Source: Tepidamorphaceae bacterium
GTDB lineage: Bacteria > Pseudomonadota > Alphaproteobacteria > Rhizobiales > JAKSCL01
Assembly: GCA_028289445.1 (NCBI GenBank)
Contig: JANQPO010000014.1
Span: 174,912-238,911 of the forward strand
Length of the DNA: 64,000 bases
Reading direction: 5' to 3'
Below are positions 1 to 8,890 of the stretch, piece by piece. A program made the position numbers and the translations under genes. Each line of letters begins with the position of its first letter. The first letter of the stretch is position 1. Below the pieces are notes generated by a model. The model was not told where the DNA came from. It ran no database searches and saw only the letters and a program-made list of their open reading frames with translations.

Positions 1-917
1 GTCGCAAGCACCTTTTTGGCATCGTTGATCTCGCTGCCTTCGAGCGCCTCCAGGCGGGCAATCTCGCCTAGCGGCAACTCTGTGAAGAGGCGCAGGAACC
101 GGCCGACATCGGCGTCCTCGGCATTGCGCCAATACTGCCAATAATCATAGGGGCTGACCATGTCGGCTTTGAGCCAAACGGCGCCGGCGGCGGTCTTACC
201 CATCTTGGCGCCGGACGCTGTCGTAAGCAGCGGGGTGGTCAGCGCGAAAAGCTGCTTTGCGTCGACGCGGCGGGCCAGATCGATCCCGTTGACGATATTG
301 CCCCACTGATCCGAGCCGCCCAGCTGCAGGCGGCACCCCTGGCGTCGGCTCAACTCCAGGAAGTCATAAGCCTGGAGGATCATGTAGTTGAATTCGAGGA
401 AGGAGAGGGGCTGTTCGCGGTCAAGCCTGAGACGGACAGAATCGAAGGACAGCATCCGGTTGACCGAAAAATGCCGGCCATAGTCGCGCAGGAACGGAAT
501 GTACTCCAATCCGTCGAGCCAATCCGCGTTGTTGACCATGACGGCATCGGTCGGTCCGTCGCCGAACGTCAGGAATCGGCTGAAGACGGTCTTGATGCCG
601 GCCATGTTCTCAGCGATAGCGGCGTCCGTCAAAAGCTGGCGCCCCTCGTCGCGGCCGGAGGGATCGCCGACCTTCGTCGTGCCGCCGCCCATAAGAACGA
701 TCGGCTTGTGGCCGCACTGCTGCAGCCAACGCAAAAGCATGATCTGGACCAGCGAGCCGGCGTGGAGGCTGGGCGCCGTGCAGTCGAAGCCGATATAGGC
801 GGGCACCACCTGCTCGCCCATCAGGGCATCGAGCGCCTCGATGTCGGAGCATTGATGGATAAAGCCGCGATCCCGAAGCGCGGTCAGGAACGGGGTCTTA
901 AGTATCGCGTCCGTCAT
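1..917 (-). CDS. tyrS: Tyrosyl-tRNA synthetase (3' end cut by window edge)
   Basis: Class I aminoacyl-tRNA synthetase that charges tRNA-Tyr in the cytoplasm. Reading the minus strand from ATG at 917 gives 305 codons that stay open to the window edge. The N-terminal part has the family's HIGH-like element as PSLHAG and the later KMSKS-like loop as KMGKT. Typical TyrS segments such as GGSDQWGNI (ATP/Tyr pocket) and [11 protein letters not shown] are present. The C-terminal S4-like RNA-binding part is outside the window. It begins 30 bp downstream of the hydrolase gene on the same strand, so the two may be co-transcribed. Identity is secure from motifs; only the 3' end is missing. Confidence 0.95.
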   Translation of the reverse strand, partial: MTDAILKTPFLTALRDRGFIHQCSDIEALDALMGEQVVPAYIGFDCTAPSLHAGSLVQIMLLRWLQQCGHKPIVLMGGGTTKVGDPSGRDEGRQLLTDAAIAENMAGIKTVFSRFLTFGDGPTDAVMVNNADWLDGLEYIPFLRDYGRHFSVNRMLSFDSVRLRLDREQPLSFLEFNYMILQAYDFLELSRRQGCRLQLGGSDQWGNIVNGIDLARRVDAKQLFALTTPLLTTASGAKMGKTAAGAVWLKADMVSPYDYWQYWRNAEDADVGRFLRLFTELPLGEIARLEALEGSEINDAKKVLA

Positions 918-947
918 CGCCCGTGTCGCTTCGCTCTAAGACGACCG

Positions 948-1610
948 CTAGCGCGAGCCGCCAGCCAGAATCTCCTCGACGCGCCGATCGACATATTTGC
1001 CGGCAAGCGCTGTTAGAGGCTCGGTCTGGTCCTCAAAGAAATGGTTGGCACCGGAAATGATCTCCTGGTCGATAATGATGCCCTTCTGCGTTTTCAGCTT
1101 CTCAATCAGCGCTTTGACATCGTCGAGTGGCACGACCCGATCGGCGTCGCCGTGAACGAATAGACCCGACGAGGGGCAGGGCGCGAGGAAGGAGAAGTCG
1201 TAGAGATTGGCCGGTGGCGCGATCGAGATGAAACCCTCGACCTCGGGACGGCGCATGAGGAGCTGCATGCCGATCCAGGCCCCAAAGGAGAACCCGGCAA
1301 TCCAACAGGCCCGCGCTTCCGGGTTGAAGCTTTGAACCCAATCGAGCGCGGATGCTGCGTCCGACAACTCGCCGATGCCATGATCGAACGTACCTTGGCT
1401 GCGACCGACACCACGGAAATTGAACCGCAAAACGGCAAAGCCGCGCGCGGCGAACATATGATAGAGATGGTAGACGATCGGATTGTTCATCGTGCCGCCG
1501 GCCTGCGGATGCGGATGCAGCACAAGAGCGATCGGTGAGGTTCGCGTTTCAGGGGGATGAAAACGGCCTTCAATCCGGCCGGACGGACCCGGAAAAATGA
1601 CTTCGGGCAT
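948..1610 (-). CDS. Alpha/beta hydrolase (dienelactone-hydrolase-like)
   Basis: A 220-residue alpha/beta hydrolase. The nucleophile elbow GFSFG puts the catalytic Ser at 108. Asp155 or Asp157 in HGDADRVVP and His190 in SGANHFF complete a plausible triad. HPHPQAGGTMNNP near residue 32 is typical of this conserved bacterial family. The open frame extends 83 codons upstream, but the family starts at MPEVIF, so I chose ATG 1610; the extension would run through the suf promoter region. It is divergent from the suf operon. Similar hydrolases are often found next to iscS/suf genes in alphaproteobacteria, but the substrate is unknown and a role in Fe-S assembly is only suggested by position. Confidence 0.8.
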   Translation of the reverse strand: MPEVIFPGPSGRIEGRFHPPETRTSPIALVLHPHPQAGGTMNNPIVYHLYHMFAARGFAVLRFNFRGVGRSQGTFDHGIGELSDAASALDWVQSFNPEARACWIAGFSFGAWIGMQLLMRRPEVEGFISIAPPANLYDFSFLAPCPSSGLFVHGDADRVVPLDDVKALIEKLKTQKGIIIDQEIISGANHFFEDQTEPLTALAGKYVDRRVEEILAGGSR

Positions 1611-1681
1611 AAAGCGATTGACCTCCAAGGCGCGCGGCGTCGAATTCCATGACCGTGCTTCGGAATTTGACTGCCGGTCGA

Positions 1682-1710
1682 TTGACTCGACCTTTAGAAT
1701 AATTCTAAAT
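1682..1710 (+). promoter_or_regulatory. Likely suf operon promoter (-35 TTGACT, 17-bp spacer, -10 CTAAAT)
   Basis: TTGACT at 1682-1687 and CTAAAT at 1705-1710 are separated by 17 bp, a sigma-70-like arrangement about 140 bp upstream of the first suf gene. The Irr-type palindrome at 1693-1709 fills the spacer and overlaps the -10. Assigned by eye; no transcription start is known. Confidence 0.5.
1693..1709. promoter_or_regulatory. Irr-type iron control element (ICE box)
   Basis: The sequence is TTTAGAAT, one central A, then ATTCTAAA: a perfect palindrome with 8-bp arms. It matches the ICE consensus of the Fur-family regulator Irr (TTAGAA-N3-TTCTAA). Irr is known in Rhizobiales and relatives to repress iron-consuming functions, including suf genes, when iron or heme is low. 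The box lies between the -35 and -10 of the likely suf promoter, where binding would block RNA polymerase. It is also about 83 bp upstream of the divergent hydrolase gene. Confidence 0.8.
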
Positions 1711-1851
1711 GGACTGCGTAATTTCCCGTATGCGACGGCAAGCGGCGGGAGGCGTGGATATAACACCATAGTGACACTTGGCAAGGCGCGCCTTTGCGGA
1801 TCGTTCAACGAAACTGGCGCGGACGATTGGCCGGTGTTTGAATAGGGGTCT

Positions 1852-3021
1852 TTGGACAAAGGTGTTTTAGGCGTGGACCGGCATTATCTCGATCACAACG
1901 CGACGACCCCGCTCGCCGACGGCGCGCGCGCGGCCATGACGGATGCGTTCGATGTGGTCGGCAACCCCTCATCGGTTCACAGCGAGGGCCGCGAAGCGCG
2001 CGCGGTGATCGATCGGGTACGACGCCTTCTAGCGGAGCGGGTCGGCGGCGAACCGGAACGCGTGACGCTGACCAGCGGCGCGACGGAAGCCAACAATCTG
2101 GTCCTTCATCACGCCGCCGAGGCGGGTTGGCCGATCTTCGTTTCAGCGATCGAGCATCTTTCGGTGTTGGATGGCCCCGGAACGAAGACGCACCTTCCGG
2201 TCAACGAGACCGGCGTGGTTGACGTGGTGGCTGTTGAGAGATTGCTACCAGTGTCGCCGGCGGAAGGCGAAGCGGCGGTGCCCTTCCTCGTATGCGTCAT
2301 GCTCGCCAACAGCGAAACAGGCGTCGTGCAACCTGTGCGCGCCATTGCCGATCTGGTTCATGAGCGCGGCGGGTATGTGCATGTCGATGCGGTGCAGGCG
2401 CTCGGAAAAATTGCGGTCGATGCCGTTGCGCTGGGCGCCGATTATCTGTCCGTGTCCGCCCATAAGTTCGGCGGTCCCAAGGGTGTCGGTGCGCTGGTCC
2501 GCGTTGTACCGAATGCGCCGGAGATCACGCCCATGCTGCGTGGCGGCGGCCAGGAGAAAAACGTCCGTGCCGGGACGGAGAACATTGCCGGAATTGCCGG
2601 AATGGCCGGTGCTCTTACGCTGCTAGATGAGCGAATGGCGCTAGGCGAAGAAATTCGCGCCCATAGGGACTGGTTAGAAGGTGCTTTGTGCGCCATATCT
2701 CCTAATGGCGTGGTGTTTGGGCGGGAGGCTGAGCGTCTTGGCAACACGATCTGCTTCGCGGTCCCGGAGATTGCTGCCGAAACGGCGGTGATTCTGTTCG
2801 ACCTCGCGGGGATCGCCGTTGGCTCAGGCTCCGCCTGCTCGTCCGGCAAGGTGTCGCCGTCCCACGTCCTTGAAGCGATGGGATGCGACGCCGAGACCAC
2901 GCGCGGTGCCATCCGCATCAGCTTGGGCCCGGAGACGGTCCGCGCCGATGTCGAGGCGGCCGCGGCCGCGTGGGAGACCATCGTGTCTCGGACGCGGAAG
3001 AAGAATGCTGTCGCGGCCTGA
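1852..3021 (+). CDS. Cysteine desulfurase, class I (NifS/IscS-type)
   Basis: PLP enzyme that takes sulfur from cysteine as a persulfide for Fe-S cluster assembly. It has 389 residues from TTG 1852. The PLP lysine is Lys205 in SAHKFGGPKG. The persulfide Cys329 lies in the class I loop GSGSACSSG. DHNATTP near the N-terminus and NSETGVVQP near residue 153 are family hallmarks. The start is uncertain: TTG 1852 has a GGGG element just upstream, and GTG 1873 is an alternative. It is the first gene of the suf operon, 55 bp before sufB, and this operon also encodes a class II desulfurase (sufS). It may be a housekeeping or tRNA-thiolation sulfur donor; I infer only general sulfur donation. Confidence 0.9.
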   Translation: MDKGVLGVDRHYLDHNATTPLADGARAAMTDAFDVVGNPSSVHSEGREARAVIDRVRRLLAERVGGEPERVTLTSGATEANNLVLHHAAEAGWPIFVSAIEHLSVLDGPGTKTHLPVNETGVVDVVAVERLLPVSPAEGEAAVPFLVCVMLANSETGVVQPVRAIADLVHERGGYVHVDAVQALGKIAVDAVALGADYLSVSAHKFGGPKGVGALVRVVPNAPEITPMLRGGGQEKNVRAGTENIAGIAGMAGALTLLDERMALGEEIRAHRDWLEGALCAISPNGVVFGREAERLGNTICFAVPEIAAETAVILFDLAGIAVGSGSACSSGKVSPSHVLEAMGCDAETTRGAIRISLGPETVRADVEAAAAAWETIVSRTRKKNAVAA

Positions 3022-3076
3022 TGCCGCGTTTTGGTCCATCAACCGACGGCCCTTGAAGCCGTCAGGAGGAGGATAA

Positions 3077-4546
3077 ATGCCTGCTGTTCAAGAGACCATC
3101 GATCAGGTCAGCGAGATCGATGTCGACAAATACAAATATGGTTTCGTCACCGACATTGAAGCGGATAAAGCGCCCAAGGGTCTGAGTGAGGACATCATCC
3201 GGTTTATCTCGGCCAAGAAGGACGAGCCGGAGTGGATGCTGGAATGGCGGCTTGAGGCCTATCGGCGCTGGCGTACGATGGAAGAGCCGACCTGGGCGAA
3301 CGTCGAGTATCCCAAGATCGATTTCGAGGACCTCTATTATTATGCGGCGCCGAAAAACGCCGAAGGGCCGAAAAGTCTCGAGGAAGTCGATCCCGAACTG
3401 CTTGCGACTTATGAGAAACTCGGCATCCCGCTCAGAGAGCAGGAGGTCTTGGCCGGTGTCCAGGGCGCCAAGGTGGCTGTCGATGCGGTGTTCGATTCCG
3501 TGTCCGTCGTCACGACGTTCAAGGAAGAGTTGGCAAAGGCCGGCGTGATCTTCGGCTCGATCTCCGAGGCCATCCGTGAGCATCCGGACCTGGTGAAGAG
3601 ATACTTGGGATCGGTCGTGCCGACGACCGACAATTACTACGCCACGCTCAATTCGGCGGTCTTTACCGACGGTTCGTTTGTCTACATCCCTGAGGGCGTG
3701 CGCTGTCCGATGGAGCTGTCGACCTATTTCCGCATCAATGAGCAGAACACGGGTCAGTTCGAGCGAACGCTGATCATCGCCGAGAAGGGGTCCTACGTCT
3801 CCTATCTGGAGGGCTGCACGGCGCCCATGCGCGACGAAAATCAGCTTCACGCTGCGGTCGTCGAGTTGGTCGCACTTGACGATGCCGAGATCAAATATTC
3901 GACGGTTCAGAACTGGTATCCGGGCGACGCCGAAGGCAAGGGCGGCATCTATAACTTCGTCACCAAGCGCGGCGACTGTCGCGGCCGGAACGCCAAGATT
4001 TCCTGGACCCAGGTCGAGACTGGATCGGCGATCACGTGGAAGTATCCGTCGTGCATCCTGCGTGGCGATAACTCGCGCGGCGAGTTCTATTCGATTGCTA
4101 TTTCGAATGGCAAACAGCAGATCGATTCAGGCACCAAGATGATCCATCTGGGCCGGAATACGTCGAGCCGCATCATCTCCAAGGGTATCTCGGCGGGCAA
4201 GTCCAATAACACCTATCGCGGTCTGGTCTCCGCCCACCGCAAGGCGACGAATGCCCGCAACTTCACCCAGTGCGACTCGTTGCTGATCGGCGACAAATGC
4301 GGTGCTCACACGGTGCCCTATCTGGAAGCGAAGACCTCGACTGCCGTCTTCGAGCACGAGGCGACCACATCGAAAGTCTCCGACGACCAGTTGTTCTATT
4401 GCCTGCAGCGCGGCATCGGCGAGGAAGAGGCACTAGCGCTGATCGTCAACGGCTTTGCCCGCGAGGTCATCCAGCAATTGCCGATGGAGTTCATGGTCGA
4501 GACTCAAAAGCTGATCGGCATCTCGCTGGAAGGTTCGGTGGGGTAG
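3077..4546 (+). CDS. sufB: Fe-S cluster assembly scaffold protein SufB
   Basis: Scaffold subunit of the SufBC2D complex, where Fe-S clusters are built in the cytoplasm. It has 489 residues, normal for SufB. The C-terminal beta-helix carries the conserved TQCDSLLIG cysteine and the [10 protein letters not shown] segment, followed by [10 protein letters not shown] and LFYCLQRG, all diagnostic. The start at ATG 3077 follows a strong AGGAGGA ribosome-binding site at about 3064. It lies between the class I cysteine desulfurase and a cupin gene that starts 4 bp after its stop, so the three are almost certainly one transcript. Confidence 0.97.
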   Translation: MPAVQETIDQVSEIDVDKYKYGFVTDIEADKAPKGLSEDIIRFISAKKDEPEWMLEWRLEAYRRWRTMEEPTWANVEYPKIDFEDLYYYAAPKNAEGPKSLEEVDPELLATYEKLGIPLREQEVLAGVQGAKVAVDAVFDSVSVVTTFKEELAKAGVIFGSISEAIREHPDLVKRYLGSVVPTTDNYYATLNSAVFTDGSFVYIPEGVRCPMELSTYFRINEQNTGQFERTLIIAEKGSYVSYLEGCTAPMRDENQLHAAVVELVALDDAEIKYSTVQNWYPGDAEGKGGIYNFVTKRGDCRGRNAKISWTQVETGSAITWKYPSCILRGDNSRGEFYSIAISNGKQQIDSGTKMIHLGRNTSSRIISKGISAGKSNNTYRGLVSAHRKATNARNFTQCDSLLIGDKCGAHTVPYLEAKTSTAVFEHEATTSKVSDDQLFYCLQRGIGEEEALALIVNGFAREVIQQLPMEFMVETQKLIGISLEGSVG

Positions 4547-4550
4547 ACCG

Positions 4551-5060
4551 ATGGCCGAGGCACAAAGGCCGGTCATCAATCTCGACGACGTACCGCTGCG
4601 CCAGAATGGCAATGGCGGCGCGTTCGAGGCGCGGATCGGATCGTTCGGCTCCATGATCGGTTCGACCGGCATGGGCGCGATGCTGCATGTCGTGCCGCCG
4701 GGCAAGAAGGCGTTTCCGTTTCACGCCCACCACCAGATCCACGAACTGTTCGTGATCCTGGAGGGCGAGGGGACATATCGGCAGGGCGACCAGACCTATC
4801 CGGTCAAGGCGGGCGATGTTTGCGCCGCGCCGACCGGCGGCCCCGAAACCGCGCATCAGATCATCAACTCCGGAACTGAACTGCTCAAATATCTCGGCGT
4901 CTCGACCATGGCCGACACCGAAGTGGTCGAGTATCCCGACTCCAATAAGTTCGGTGCCATCAGCCGGTTCGATTGGAGCAACCCGCAGTCCGGCAAGGGC
5001 GTGCGCTTTGTTGGCCGCACAGAAGCATCACTCGATTACTGGGACGGCGAAGACGCCTAA
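4551..5060 (+). CDS. Cupin-domain protein inside the suf operon
   Basis: A single-domain cupin of 169 residues. Cupin motif 1 is visible as HAH at 58-60 followed by Glu65. Motif 2 is visible as GDVCAAPTGG followed by His102. His58, His60, Glu65 and His102 form the usual metal-binding set, so it probably binds a divalent metal. The C-terminal 40 residues (FDWSNPQSGKG, LDYWDGEDA) lie beyond the barrel and are not recognised. It starts 4 bp after sufB and ends 28 bp before sufC, so it is translated with the scaffold genes. It is not a standard SUF component and its function is unknown. Iron binding or delivery is an attractive but unproven idea; a small-molecule-binding cupin is the alternative. 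Confidence 0.85.
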   Translation: MAEAQRPVINLDDVPLRQNGNGGAFEARIGSFGSMIGSTGMGAMLHVVPPGKKAFPFHAHHQIHELFVILEGEGTYRQGDQTYPVKAGDVCAAPTGGPETAHQIINSGTELLKYLGVSTMADTEVVEYPDSNKFGAISRFDWSNPQSGKGVRFVGRTEASLDYWDGEDA

Positions 5061-5088
5061 TCCCATCCATTCGCGATAAGGACGAACA

Positions 5089-5844
5089 ATGCTTGAGATT
5101 AAAAACCTCCATGTTTCCGTTGACGATCAGCCGATCCTGAGGGGCATCGATTTGACGGTGAAGGCCGGCGAGGTCCACGCCATCATGGGGCCGAATGGGT
5201 CCGGGAAGTCGACGCTCGGCTATGTGCTGGCGGGCAAGGACGACTACGACATCACAGAAGGTGAAATCTTCTACAATGGCGAGGACGTGTTGGAGATGGA
5301 ACCGGACGAGCGCGCCGCCGCCGGCATGTTCTTGGCGTTCCAGTATCCGATGGAGATCCCAGGCGTCGCGACGATGACGTTCCTGCGGACCGCAGTGAAC
5401 GCACAGCGCAAAGCACGCGGCGAGGACGAACTGACGACGCCGGATTTCATGCGTCTGATCAAAGAGAAATCGACGCTGCTCAAGGTCAAGCCGGACATGT
5501 TGAAACGGCCGCTCAATGTCGGCTTCTCCGGCGGCGAAAAAAAGCGCAACGAGATCCTGCAAATGGCGCTGCTTGAGCCGAAGCTGTGCGTTCTGGACGA
5601 GACAGACTCCGGCCTCGACATCGACGCGCTTCGCATCGTGTCGGAAGGCGTGAACGCACTCAGGGGCGAAGATCGCGCGTTTATCGTGATCACCCACTAT
5701 CAGCGCCTCCTCAACCATATCGTGCCGGACTTCGTGCACGTATTGGCCAACGGTCGGATCGTGCGCGAGGGCGGCAAGGAGTTGGCGCTTGAGCTGGAAG
5801 AAAAGGGCTATGCCGACTTTGTCGGTGAAGCCGAGGCGGCGTAG
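5089..5844 (+). CDS. sufC: Fe-S cluster assembly ATPase SufC
   Basis: ABC-type ATPase that drives conformational change of the SufBC2D scaffold. It has 251 residues. Walker [10 protein letters not shown] is at 34-42, the ABC signature FSGGEKKR at 146-153, and Walker B LCVLDE at 166-171 is followed by [10 protein letters not shown], the D-loop typical of SufC. There are no membrane segments, as expected for a soluble SUF ATPase. It starts at ATG 5089 and its stop overlaps the sufD ribosome-binding region, so sufC and sufD are translationally close. Confidence 0.97.
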   Translation: MLEIKNLHVSVDDQPILRGIDLTVKAGEVHAIMGPNGSGKSTLGYVLAGKDDYDITEGEIFYNGEDVLEMEPDERAAAGMFLAFQYPMEIPGVATMTFLRTAVNAQRKARGEDELTTPDFMRLIKEKSTLLKVKPDMLKRPLNVGFSGGEKKRNEILQMALLEPKLCVLDETDSGLDIDALRIVSEGVNALRGEDRAFIVITHYQRLLNHIVPDFVHVLANGRIVREGGKELALELEEKGYADFVGEAEAA

Positions 5845-5858
5845 TGGAGGACGGCGAT

Positions 5859-7163
5859 ATGAACATGGAACTGCGCCGCGTCTACACCGAGGCGGAACAG
5901 GCTTTGATCGACGGATTTGCTCCTGAAGCCGGTGCGCACCGCGCTGACTGGGCGGAGACGGCTCGCTCGGCCGCGATGGATGCATTTCGCGAGTCCGGTC
6001 TGCCGCACCGACGGGTAGAGGAATGGAAGTATACCGACCTTCGGAACGCGCTTCGCGAGGCTTTCCCGGTCGCGCGACCCAATGGCGCCGCCGAGGCACC
6101 GGTAAACCCGCTCGCCGATGCCGGTTTTCACACGCTGACCTTCGTCGATGGCACGTTCGTTAGCGATGTTCCGGCGATCGACGGGGTGTCCTTTCTTCCC
6201 TTGAACGACGCGCTCAACTCCGATGATCCGGCGGTCAAAGCCCTTTTGACCACGATGCCGGCGCGGGGCTCCAATCCGGTCTTCGACCTTAACACGGCGA
6301 CGATGAATTTCGGCGGTGTCTTTGTCGTCGAACCGGGCACGGAGATCACAACGCCGATCCACATCCGCTCCGTTGTGGCCCGCACCGAGCCTGGCAGCTA
6401 TGTCTCCCGCTTTGGCGTGATCGTTGGCGCCGGTGCCTCCGCGACCTTGTTGGAGAGCTTCGAGGGTGAGGTGCCCGACTTCCAGCGCAACGCGGCGATC
6501 CAGGTCGTTGTCGGTGCCGGTGCGACGTTCAAGCATCTGCGGGTCGAGACCGAAAGCGATAGCGCCATTCACCTTTCCAACATCGTTGTGGAGATCGGCG
6601 CAGAGGCGAACTATTCGAAGTTCGGCTTGGCGACCGGCGCGGCTCTCATGCGCAACGACCTGTCGATCAGGTTCAATGGCGAGCACTCCAACGCCAATAT
6701 CGATAGCGTCTTCCTGAAGACCGGCAAACAGCATCACGACACCACGATGTATGTCGATCATGCCGTTCCCAACTGCACCAGCCGTGAACTGTTCAAGAGC
6801 GTTCTGGGCGGGTCGGCACGCGGTGTTTTCCAGGGCAAGATTCTGGTGCGTCCGGACGCGCAAAAGACCGATGGTGCGATGAGCGCCAACGCGATCATCC
6901 TGTCCGATCAGGCTGAGATGGATGCCAAGCCCGAGCTTGAGATCTACGCGGACGACGTGGTCTGCGGCCACGGCGCGACATCCGGGCAGCTCGATGACGA
7001 GTTGCTCTTCTTCCTGCGCGCAAGGGGTATCCCGGAGCGCGAAGCCAAGGCGCTGCTCATTCTCGCGTTTATCGGTGAGGCGCTGGAAGACGTCGAAGAT
7101 GAGATCGTCCACGACCATCTCATGGACCTCACGCGCGATTGGATAGCGGAGGCCGACATTTGA
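5859..7163 (+). CDS. sufD: Fe-S cluster assembly protein SufD
   Basis: Scaffold partner of SufB in the SufBC2D complex. It has 434 residues from ATG 5859. I prefer this start over GTG 5844 because GGAGG at 5846-5850 stands 8 bp before it. The C-terminus has the SufD signature CGHGATSGQLDDELLFFLRA, whose conserved histidine takes part in cluster assembly in the E. coli protein. The segment NCTSRELFKSVL and the weakly conserved N-terminal helical domain also fit. It sits directly between sufC and sufS, with its stop codon overlapping the sufS TTG start. Confidence 0.95.
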   Translation: MNMELRRVYTEAEQALIDGFAPEAGAHRADWAETARSAAMDAFRESGLPHRRVEEWKYTDLRNALREAFPVARPNGAAEAPVNPLADAGFHTLTFVDGTFVSDVPAIDGVSFLPLNDALNSDDPAVKALLTTMPARGSNPVFDLNTATMNFGGVFVVEPGTEITTPIHIRSVVARTEPGSYVSRFGVIVGAGASATLLESFEGEVPDFQRNAAIQVVVGAGATFKHLRVETESDSAIHLSNIVVEIGAEANYSKFGLATGAALMRNDLSIRFNGEHSNANIDSVFLKTGKQHHDTTMYVDHAVPNCTSRELFKSVLGGSARGVFQGKILVRPDAQKTDGAMSANAIILSDQAEMDAKPELEIYADDVVCGHGATSGQLDDELLFFLRARGIPEREAKALLILAFIGEALEDVEDEIVHDHLMDLTRDWIAEADI

Positions 7164-8410
7164 CCGTCCACGCGACAATATCCGCCGCTGGTGACTACGA
7201 CGTCGAGGCGATCCGGGCTGATTTCCCGATCCTCGGTCGCGAGATCTACGGCAAACCGCTGGTCTATCTGGACAACGGTGCCTCCGCGCAAAAGCCACGC
7301 GCCGTGCTCGATGCCATCGCGAACGCCTATGGCAATGAATACGCCAACGTGCATCGCGGGCTGCACTATCTCTCCAACACGGCGACGGACAATTTCGAGA
7401 AGGCGCGCGAGACGGTCCGGCGCTTCATCAACGCCAAGGACTCCGCCGAAATCATCTTCACGCGCAATTCGACGGAGGGGATGAACCTTGTCGCGCAGTC
7501 CTTCGGCGGGACGCGGATCGGCGAGGGCGACGAGATCGTGCTCTCCATCATGGAGCACCACTCCAATATCGTGCCGTGGCATTTCCATCGCGAGCGCGCA
7601 GGCGCCAAGCTTGTTTGGGTCGATGTCGAGGATGACGGCGCGTTCACGCTCGAAGCGTTCAAGGCGGCGCTTACGGAGCGCACCAAGATGGTTGCGATCA
7701 CCCACATGTCGAACGCGCTCGGTACGATCGTGCCGATCAAGGAGGTGTGCCGGATCGCGCACGAGCGCGGCATTCCGGTGCTGGTCGACGGCAGCCAGGC
7801 GGCCGTGCACATGTCCGTGGATGTCCAGGACCTTGATTGCGACTTCTATGTCTTCACCGGCCACAAGCTCTACGGACCGTCGGGCATTGGCGTGCTCTAC
7901 GGCAAAAAGGACCTATTGAACGCCATGCCGCCCTTCAATGGCGGCGGCGAAATGATCAAGGATGTCTTCAAGGATACGGTCACCTACGCCGAGACACCGC
8001 ATCGCTTCGAGGCCGGCACGCCGCCGATCGTACAGGCGATTGGGCTGGCAGCCGCTATCGACTATGTCGAGACGATTGGGCGCGATCGTATCGCTGCCTA
8101 TGAAGCGGACCTGACAGCTTACGCCCATCGCCGTCTCGGCGAGGTCAATTCGCTGCGGATCTTCGGCACGACGCCGGAGAAGGGCGCGATTATCTCGTTT
8201 GAGATGGAGGGCGCTCACGCGCACGATGTTTCGACCATCATCGATCGATCGGGTGTCGCGGTCAGGGCCGGCACGCACTGTGCTCAACCGCTGCTTGAAC
8301 GGTTCGGCGTGACGTCTACCTGCCGCGCATCCATGGGCCTCTACAATTCGCGCGAAGACGTTGACCGGTTGGTCGAAGCGCTCCAAAAGGCGCAAACATT
8401 TTTCATGTGA
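7160..8410 (+). CDS. sufS: Cysteine desulfurase SufS (class II)
   Basis: PLP-dependent group II cysteine desulfurase, the dedicated sulfur donor of the SUF system. It has 416 residues from TTG 7160. That codon overlaps the sufD stop, and GGAGG at 7148-7152 is placed 7 bp before it, so this is a well-supported TTG start. The PLP lysine is Lys236 in TGHKLYGPSG. The catalytic Cys374 is in RAGTHCAQP, the class II signature. No SufE gene is visible in the operon, so its sulfur-accepting partner must be elsewhere or be another protein. Confidence 0.96.
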   Translation: MTVHATISAAGDYDVEAIRADFPILGREIYGKPLVYLDNGASAQKPRAVLDAIANAYGNEYANVHRGLHYLSNTATDNFEKARETVRRFINAKDSAEIIFTRNSTEGMNLVAQSFGGTRIGEGDEIVLSIMEHHSNIVPWHFHRERAGAKLVWVDVEDDGAFTLEAFKAALTERTKMVAITHMSNALGTIVPIKEVCRIAHERGIPVLVDGSQAAVHMSVDVQDLDCDFYVFTGHKLYGPSGIGVLYGKKDLLNAMPPFNGGGEMIKDVFKDTVTYAETPHRFEAGTPPIVQAIGLAAAIDYVETIGRDRIAAYEADLTAYAHRRLGEVNSLRIFGTTPEKGAIISFEMEGAHAHDVSTIIDRSGVAVRAGTHCAQPLLERFGVTSTCRASMGLYNSREDVDRLVEALQKAQTFFM

Positions 8411-8422
8411 TGGAGTTTGGCG

Positions 8423-8809
8423 ATGACCGAGGATACATCTTCGACTGTTCTAGAAGCCACGGCTGACGCTGGCAGAAGCGGGTCGGCTCTGTCGTCCGAC
8501 GAACTCGATCGTCTGACCGATGGAATCATCGAAGCGGTCAAGACCGTCTACGATCCCGAAATCCCCGTCGACATCTATGAGCTTGGGCTGATCTACAAAG
8601 TCGACATCGACGACGACCGCAACATCGAGGTCGACATGACCCTGACGGCGCCGGCCTGTCCCGTTGCCGGCGAGATGCCAATCTGGGTCGAAAACGCCAT
8701 CGCGTCCGTCGATGGTGTCGGCCAGGTCAAAGTCAACCTGGTGTTCGATCCGCCCTGGGATCCAAGCCGCATGTCGGAAGAGGCACAGGTCGCCCTCAAT
8801 CTTTATTGA
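8423..8809 (+). CDS. SufT-like DUF59/MIP18-family Fe-S maturation protein
   Basis: A 128-residue protein of the DUF59/MIP18 family, whose members (SufT, PaaD, the MIP18 group) help maturate Fe-S proteins. The family core DPEIPVDIYELGLIY is at 44-58. The conserved cysteine is Cys79 in LTAPACPVAGEMP, and the DPPWDPSRMSEEA ending is typical. ATG 8423 has GGAG at 8412-8415 and is preferred over the in-frame TTG 8417. The first 25 residues are low-conservation and polar. It stands 12 bp after sufS, in the position where alphaproteobacterial suf operons normally carry this gene. Confidence 0.88.
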   Translation: MTEDTSSTVLEATADAGRSGSALSSDELDRLTDGIIEAVKTVYDPEIPVDIYELGLIYKVDIDDDRNIEVDMTLTAPACPVAGEMPIWVENAIASVDGVGQVKVNLVFDPPWDPSRMSEEAQVALNLY

Positions 8810-8890
8810 CCGTTTAACGTCGTTTGGCATAGTGCTCCGACGCCCCTATATTAGCGGCAGTGAACAGGTGCCAAGGAGGCAGATCGCGTC

